In this document: positions 52,149 through 55,960 of the stretch, piece by piece | Numbering within the stretch: the stretch's first letter is position 1 | Layout of the letters: every line of letters begins with the position of its first letter | Assembly: GCA_002472405.1 (NCBI GenBank) | Contig: DKRV01000013.1 | Coordinates: 1-55,960, forward strand | Source: Clostridiales bacterium UBA7273 | GTDB taxonomy: Bacteria > Bacillota > Clostridia > Oscillospirales > Oscillospiraceae | Direction of reading: 5' to 3' | Length of the DNA stretch: 55,960 nt | The notes under the pieces: model-generated | Seen by the model: the letters and a program-made list of their open reading frames with translations, nothing else | What the model was told of the DNA's origin: nothing | The model's database searches: none | Position numbers and translations under genes: made by a program

Positions 52149-53817
52149 ATGTTACCTGCTTATCTTCCGAATCAACAATAGGGAGAATCTGTCCAACAAA
52201 GTCTGCGTTTGTATAGTCGGGATGGAAAACAAGCCGCTCAACAATAGTCCCTTCGGTACAGTATTCATGCTCGATAGTCCAGCTCTTTCCAGAGCCGGGA
52301 ACGCCATAAAGTAAGATGTTTGTTCCTCCAGAAACGCGCTCATACTGATCATAATCAAAGTGCACCTCAGAAGGCATTACCTCAGTGAGTTCTGACTCAG
52401 TAAGTGCAATCGAAGCCAGGATACTACCAATAATGCTGATATTGTTATTCGGATTTGATGCAAGGCAATGTCCAACAAGTCTTTCCAAACCTGAAAAGTG
52501 TTTATAAAAAGATATGCTATCCTTTAAGCCCAAAGTGTTGAGCATTACATCAAACTCGTTCTCTGAGCCGTTGAAAATATATCTGCAAATTATATCTTCG
52601 GATAAGCCATCAGCAAATAGGAAGGCCTGTAGAGCTTTTCCTTCGTGTTCAAAATTAGCCGCATCACCAGAAGGATTTGCCAATTGAGGTAACGGTAGGT
52701 ACTCAAGAACACCGCTGACCACTTGACCTTTAACATTGTTTTGGGGATGCTCATAAGAACGGAGAATCCAATCGGCAAGGCCGCGATCTTTTATAACAAG
52801 AGTTCTTTCGGTAGTTTTGTTGAAGATTCCTGCTTTGATGAACATATTTGACCACACGTCAAAACCGATAGTTCTTTCGTTGACTTCAATTTGATCCGCT
52901 CTTCTCGCTACAAGCAATTCGTCTACGAATTCGTCCGTAAGATCATCATAGGAATCACATTCAACAAGTTTTGAAAAATCATAGGCAGAAATATACTCAT
53001 TTCCCATGCCACGCTCAGCTAACATTTTAAGACATTTCAGAATGAGGGCTACCGGGTAATAACCGTTTCCATCATCATCTTCGTAGGCATAGTTCACCAG
53101 ATAATGGAAGCAAATCTCCTGAACGGTGATTTTATTCTCAACAAAGAGTCGGCCAATTTCAGTTAATTGCTCACTATCGTTTATACATCCGTAAGCTTTA
53201 AAGTATGTAAACAATGCACGTCTAATTCTTCCTTTTGCGCTCTCATAGTCTCTATAAATACCTGCGGCTGCAAGTTCACGTTCTGTAGCCTCAATTTCCT
53301 CTGGCTCAGATTCGGAAGTGACATTATGAGCCGCCATAATCTGAAGAGCTTTTCTTGTTATTTCATAAATAAAAACCTTCGGCTGAATTTCTTTGACAAG
53401 ACGGGCGTACTCATAAAACAGAGTGCCTCGAGCTTCTTCAAGGCCGCCGCGTTTACCCATTACCGAAAAGCTCTGACACGGGCTGCCACCCACAAATAAA
53501 TCTACTTTGCCTTTGTATTCTTCGCCACTTAATAATTTCACATCTTGATAAAAACGTGCGGGATCAATCGTGTAGTTTGCCTTGTATGATTGCTCTACAT
53601 AATTGACGCCGGTTTCTGCATCATATAGTGCAGCGACATAAGCGTCTTTCTCCGCATTTGTCATTCCCGCAGTTGCTTTTTCGATTTCTTCGTAGCTGGT
53701 ACTCAGTCTTCGTTCGCCATTGTCACAGGCGAATTCTATTTCATAGGGAATGCCCAACCGATCAAGTGCGTGTTCGACAGCGCCTATTCCGCTGAACACA
53801 GTTCCTAATTTAATCAT
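51976..53817 (-). pseudogene. Cytosine-5 methyltransferase start fused to truncated McrB-like ATPase
   Basis: A single open frame of 613 codons, but composed of pieces. Residues 1-152 are a C5-methyltransferase: motif I GTVFSGIGAVEHAL and the catalytic GGSPCQSFSVMG. At KVFIYE, where ENVKGL should follow (near 53362), it switches to an unrelated ~430-residue part (ITRKALQIMAAHN and later NILLYGVPGSGKSW). That part has a Walker A and resembles an McrB-type AAA+ subunit. After FAPGPFTNILRAAYTHP (near 52100), where the rest of the AAA+ core should be, the frame reads through antisense-phase SLH sequence to a chance stop. The target-recognition domain, later methyltransferase motifs, and Walker B are all missing. 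The start is behind CAAGGAG. Confidence 0.75.
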
Positions 53818-53843
53818 TGTGTTTTTCTCCTTGTTCAGCGGGA

Positions 53844-54035
53844 TTAATCCTCGCTTTTATCATTATCGACCCAATTGTCAAGTTCAGAACGCTTGAACTT
53901 CCATAACTTGCCGCCAATTTTATGTGCGGGTAAATTCTTCGTTTTTATCCATGTGCGAATAGTTGAGGGCTTAACCCCAAGGTATTTAGCTGCTTCCTCT
54001 ATGCCTATATAATTGTCGTTTGTTTGAATACTCAT
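53844..54035 (-). CDS. Excisionase/MerR-like helix-turn-helix protein
   Basis: 63 residues from the ATG behind GGAGG; an ATG 16 codons upstream is less likely. The fold is a DNA-binding excisionase type (YIGIEEAAKYLGVKPSTIRTWI, HKIGGKLWKFKRSELDNWV). It lies 26 bp in front of the methyltransferase fragment in the same direction, the usual place for the small controller of such loci in Clostridia. Confidence 0.8.
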   Translation of the reverse strand: MSIQTNDNYIGIEEAAKYLGVKPSTIRTWIKTKNLPAHKIGGKLWKFKRSELDNWVDNDKSED

Positions 54036-54276
54036 GGCGTCCTCCATTTCGTATGACATAGTAATACTCATACAGTATACCACAGTATTTTCGATTTTTC
54101 AATAGGTTTTGTTCATTTTTATGTTGTTTTATTATAGACTTTGCTGTTTCATGCTGTTTCTTGTAGTGTTTTGTGGTTTCTTTTAAGCAGAGCGATTTTA
54201 ACGACCTTTCGGCCTACTGCGGCACAGCTTCGACACCTTGCGAATGCGTTTGGTAACTGCTAATATGACAACCATT

Positions 54277-54332
54277 GAACCTTTTAATTTTTCCTCGAAC
54301 CTTTTAATTATTCTATGAAAAATTAAAAGGTT
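54277..54332. repeat. Direct and inverted repeat cluster
   Basis: GAACCTTTTAATT occurs twice in tandem (54277-54289 and 54297-54309). A perfect 16-bp inverted repeat surrounds it (AACCTTTTAATTTTTC at 54278-54293 against GAAAAATTAAAAGGTT at 54317-54332). It could be an operator of the adjacent HTH protein or a recombination site. Confidence 0.55.
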
Positions 54333-54388
54333 AGGCAGAGCGGGTTCACTTTCGGCGGCAGCAGAAGTTGCCCGGAAACCCTATAAAC

Positions 54389-54438
54389 AAAAAAGCGAGG
54401 TCGGTAGGTTCGCATTTGAACCCACTAACCTCGCTTTT
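54389..54438. terminator. Hairpin in the restriction-locus flank
   Basis: AAAAGCGAGGT pairs with ACCTCGCTTTT, with inner GGTTC/GAACC pairing; A/T runs on both sides. Confidence 0.55.
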
Positions 54439-54474
54439 GGCTTTATATCAAGGGATTTTCATAGGGAATAATTA

Positions 54475-54516
54475 AAAAGTACGGTAGCAACTTGTATCAT
54501 TGCTACCGTACCTTTT
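54475..54516 (-). terminator. Terminator of tRNA-Ser(TGA)
   Basis: GGTACGGTAGCAA-type arms with a 9-base loop immediately after the tRNA on the minus strand, then TTTTTAATT. Confidence 0.8.
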
Positions 54517-54517
54517 A

Positions 54518-54606
54518 TGGCGGAGAGTGTGGGATTCGAACCCACGTGGGCGTGAGCCCAAACGGTTTTCAAGACCGCCTCGTTATGACCACTTCGATAA
54601 CTCTCC
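54518..54606 (-). tRNA. tRNA-Ser(TGA)
   Basis: Class II tRNA: acceptor GGAGAGT with ACTCTCC, anticodon arm GCGGT-CTTGAAA-ACCGT (anticodon TGA), long variable arm, T-arm GTGGG-TTCGAAT-CCCAC, discriminator G and encoded CCA. Confidence 0.94.
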
Positions 54607-54621
54607 GAATATTCAACTATT

Positions 54622-54650
54622 GAAAAGAGCACACTAATGTGTGCTCTTTT
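54622..54650 (-). terminator. Terminator between the two tRNA-Ser genes
   Basis: AAAAGAGCACAC, loop TAAT/ATTA, GTGTGCTCTTTT. No separate promoter fits in the 46 bp to the next tRNA, so tRNA-Ser(TGA) may depend on read-through. Confidence 0.8.
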
Positions 54651-54652
54651 CG

Positions 54653-54744
54653 TGGCGCAGAAGGAGGGATTTGAACCCTCGCGCGCTTTTTACACGCCTA
54701 CTCCCTTAGCAGGGGAGCCCCTTCGGCCTCTTGGGTACTTCTGC
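54653..54744 (-). tRNA. tRNA-Ser(GCT)
   Basis: Class II tRNA: acceptor GCAGAAG/CTTCTGC, anticodon arm CTCCC-CTGCTAA-GGGAG (anticodon GCT), long variable arm, T-arm GAGGG-TTCAAAT-CCCTC, discriminator G and encoded CCA. Confidence 0.94.
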
Positions 54745-54760
54745 ACATTGCCGCTGAAAT

Positions 54761-54789
54761 ATAATAGCATAGCCCACCGGCGATGTCAA
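54761..54789 (-). promoter_or_regulatory. Promoter of the tRNA-Ser pair
   Basis: Minus-strand TTGACA and TATTAT with a 17-bp spacer, 17 bp upstream of tRNA-Ser(GCT). Confidence 0.78.
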
Positions 54790-54812
54790 GAAGTTTATTT
54801 ATGAGAAAATGT

Positions 54813-55814
54813 TCAGAAAATTGCTTTGCGCAGTGCGCTGATTTTTTCGGCGATGACGGCAAACTGCGCCGGAGTCACGGCCTGCGCCGCATCACATTTT
54901 GACTGCGCCGGATCGTCATGAACTTCTATCATCAGCCCGTCCGCTCCGGCGGCCGCCGCGGCGAGCGCCATGGGTTCAACAAATTTCGCGTGACCCGTTG
55001 CGTGGCTTGGGTCAACGATGACCGGCAGCCGGCTCAGATCCTTTATCACAGCGACTGCTGACAGATCGAGTGTGTTGCGTGTTGCCGTTTCAAACGTTCT
55101 TATGCCGCGCTCGCACAGTACGACGCGCTCGTTTCCACCGCTCATTATGTACTCTGCCGAGGTCAGAAGCTCCTTGACCGTGTTTGCCCAGCCGCGCTTT
55201 AAAAGCACCGGCTTATCGAGCTTCCCGAGCGCCTTTAAAAGCTCAAAGTTCTGCATATTGCGTGCGCCGACCTGGATCATGTCAACATCATCAAACAGCG
55301 GAAGCTGCTCCTTATCGGTTATCTCGCTGACTGTCGGCATGCCGCATTTTCGCCCGGCCTCGATAAGCGGCGGAAGACCGTCGGCACGCATGCCCTGAAA
55401 ACTGTAAGGCGAAGTGCGCGGCTTGAATGCGCCGCCGCGCAGAAGATGAGCACCGGCGAGCTTTATCTCGCGTGCTATGCCGATTATCTGCTGCGTGCTC
55501 TCGACAGAGCAGGGGCCTGCTATCATCGTAAACGTGCCGCCGTCGATCTTAACGCCGCCGACATCAACTACGCTGCTGTCATTCGGCGCCTTGTGCCCGG
55601 CAAGCTTATATGGCTGCGTGATTGCTCTTACATATTCGACGATCTCCATATCCTCGATATATGCCGCATCGAGCCTGTCGGCCTCGCCGATAACGACGAG
55701 CACGGTCTGATTTTCTCCGCGCGTTGTCTGCACTTCAAGACCGTGGCAGCGTATCCAGCACCTAAGCTCCTCGGCCTGCTCGGGGGATGCGTCCGGCTTC
55801 AATACTATTATCAT
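54813..55814 (-). CDS. aroF: 3-deoxy-7-phosphoheptulonate synthase
   Basis: 333 residues. First step of the shikimate pathway: phosphoenolpyruvate plus erythrose 4-phosphate. An N-terminal ferredoxin-like regulatory domain (1-70, MIIVLKPDASPEQ) precedes the barrel (FTMIAGPCSVES, LLRGGAFKPRTSPYSFQG, KRGWANTVKELLTSAEYI, VDPSHATGH). This is the AroF/AroA-beta-type enzyme found in Firmicutes. CGGAGG precedes the start. The ATG overlaps a TGA of an open frame coming from the window edge. Confidence 0.95.
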   Translation of the reverse strand: MIIVLKPDASPEQAEELRCWIRCHGLEVQTTRGENQTVLVVIGEADRLDAAYIEDMEIVEYVRAITQPYKLAGHKAPNDSSVVDVGGVKIDGGTFTMIAGPCSVESTQQIIGIAREIKLAGAHLLRGGAFKPRTSPYSFQGMRADGLPPLIEAGRKCGMPTVSEITDKEQLPLFDDVDMIQVGARNMQNFELLKALGKLDKPVLLKRGWANTVKELLTSAEYIMSGGNERVVLCERGIRTFETATRNTLDLSAVAVIKDLSRLPVIVDPSHATGHAKFVEPMALAAAAAGADGLMIEVHDDPAQSKCDAAQAVTPAQFAVIAEKISALRKAIF

Positions 55815-55960
55815 GGCGTAGACCTCCGAATATAATTTCGTTTTAAGCTGACGAGAGTTGAACCCATATCGCCTGTCGGCGTACCCTTCCGGCTATTTTC
55901 ACCTTTTTTGTCTTGATGGGCGCCAGCCCACCTGCACCAAAGAAAGCCGAAAATATCTCG
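55815..55960 (-). other. Unassigned sequence upstream of aroF, open to the window edge
   Basis: One minus-strand frame is open from the edge and ends in a TGA overlapping the aroF ATG; it reads RKGTPTGDMGSTLVSLKRN near its end. I do not recognise it. It could be the end of an upstream gene or an untranslated leader. Confidence 0.25.

Larger units (their letters stand above)
54036..54474. other. AT-rich non-coding flank of the restriction locus
   Basis: No gene is seen. It carries a T-rich stretch with repeated TGTTTCNTG-like words near 54120-54185, the repeat cluster at 54277-54332 and the hairpin at 54389. The first ~80 bp are the promoter side of the HTH gene. Confidence 0.4.

Noticed and set aside
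55815..55960. SRP RNA or a riboswitch from the CCGGAAGG word upstream of aroF
   Set aside because: The surrounding consensus of SRP RNA and of the riboswitch classes I know is missing; left unassigned.

Overview
The window looks like a chromosomal segment of a strictly anaerobic, gut-type Clostridia bacterium (Oscillospirales-like; inferred from gene content, with no marker phylogeny available). Pointers are two T-box leaders, SLH-anchored surface proteins, the clostridial families DUF1385, DUF1836 and DUF4364, a lar (nickel-pincer cofactor) cluster, AsnA-type asparagine synthesis, a YdjG/YdjH/YdjI-like trio, and GC-moderate genes with strong AGGAGG-type ribosome binding sites.

Layout. 1-2.4 kb: 3' end of an RHS-repeat gene with a variable tip, a small membrane protein in the immunity position, and a non-coding stretch holding the 3' end of a tRNA without its 5' half (possible attachment-site scar). 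2.4-16.3 kb: core genome: SGNH hydrolase, EEP-family phosphodiesterase, glyA, rarD, an XRE regulator, T-box-cysS, then the minus-strand run pgsA-rimO-recX-recA-prmC-DUF1385-histidine kinase-response regulator. 16.5-26.9 kb: accessory island between an intact tRNA-Leu(CAA) and a broken tRNA-Leu-like sequence. It holds a membrane-anchored LuxR-type sensor, a solute-binding lipoprotein gene interrupted by one amber codon, a 1261-residue surface protein with about 60 cysteines in its N-terminal 320 residues, a hairpin-bounded repeat, a second solute-binding lipoprotein, and a second sensor that ends at a junction with a PHP-phosphatase remnant. 27-29.1 kb: larB-larE and a larC with a large internal deletion. 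29.1-38 kb: DUF11 protein, a TIR-transmembrane-LRR-like protein, DUF1836 and DegV proteins, a small acetyl-CoA-synthase-like protein, and the Ydj-like trio (its TPM member frameshifted). 37.7-51.4 kb: ahcY, mgtE, an AEC transporter, a T-box-controlled YkvI-like transporter, DUF4364, asnA, uppP, a divergent glycerate kinase / hydroxyacid dehydrogenase pair, and an M1 metallopeptidase lipoprotein. 51.4-54.5 kb: AT-richer wreck of a restriction-modification locus: a cytosine methyltransferase start joined to a truncated McrB-like ATPase, which runs into the tail of an SLH protein, plus an excisionase-like HTH gene. 54.5-55.9 kb: tRNA-Ser(TGA), tRNA-Ser(GCT) and aroF.

Most striking is the 16.7-26.5 kb island. 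Two paralogous modules, each a solute-binding lipoprotein plus a two-pass membrane sensor, flank a very cysteine-rich S-layer-type protein. No ABC permease or ATPase is present, so the binding proteins may be sensory. Only one of the two sensors keeps its DNA-binding domain, only one of the two lipoprotein genes is uninterrupted, and the two defects lie in different modules. Second in interest is the TIR-TM-LRR protein. Several genes are visibly broken (larC, TPM gene, solute-binding gene, second sensor, methyltransferase/McrB), so the accessory part of the window is decaying or contains assembly errors; coordinates of these breaks are given.
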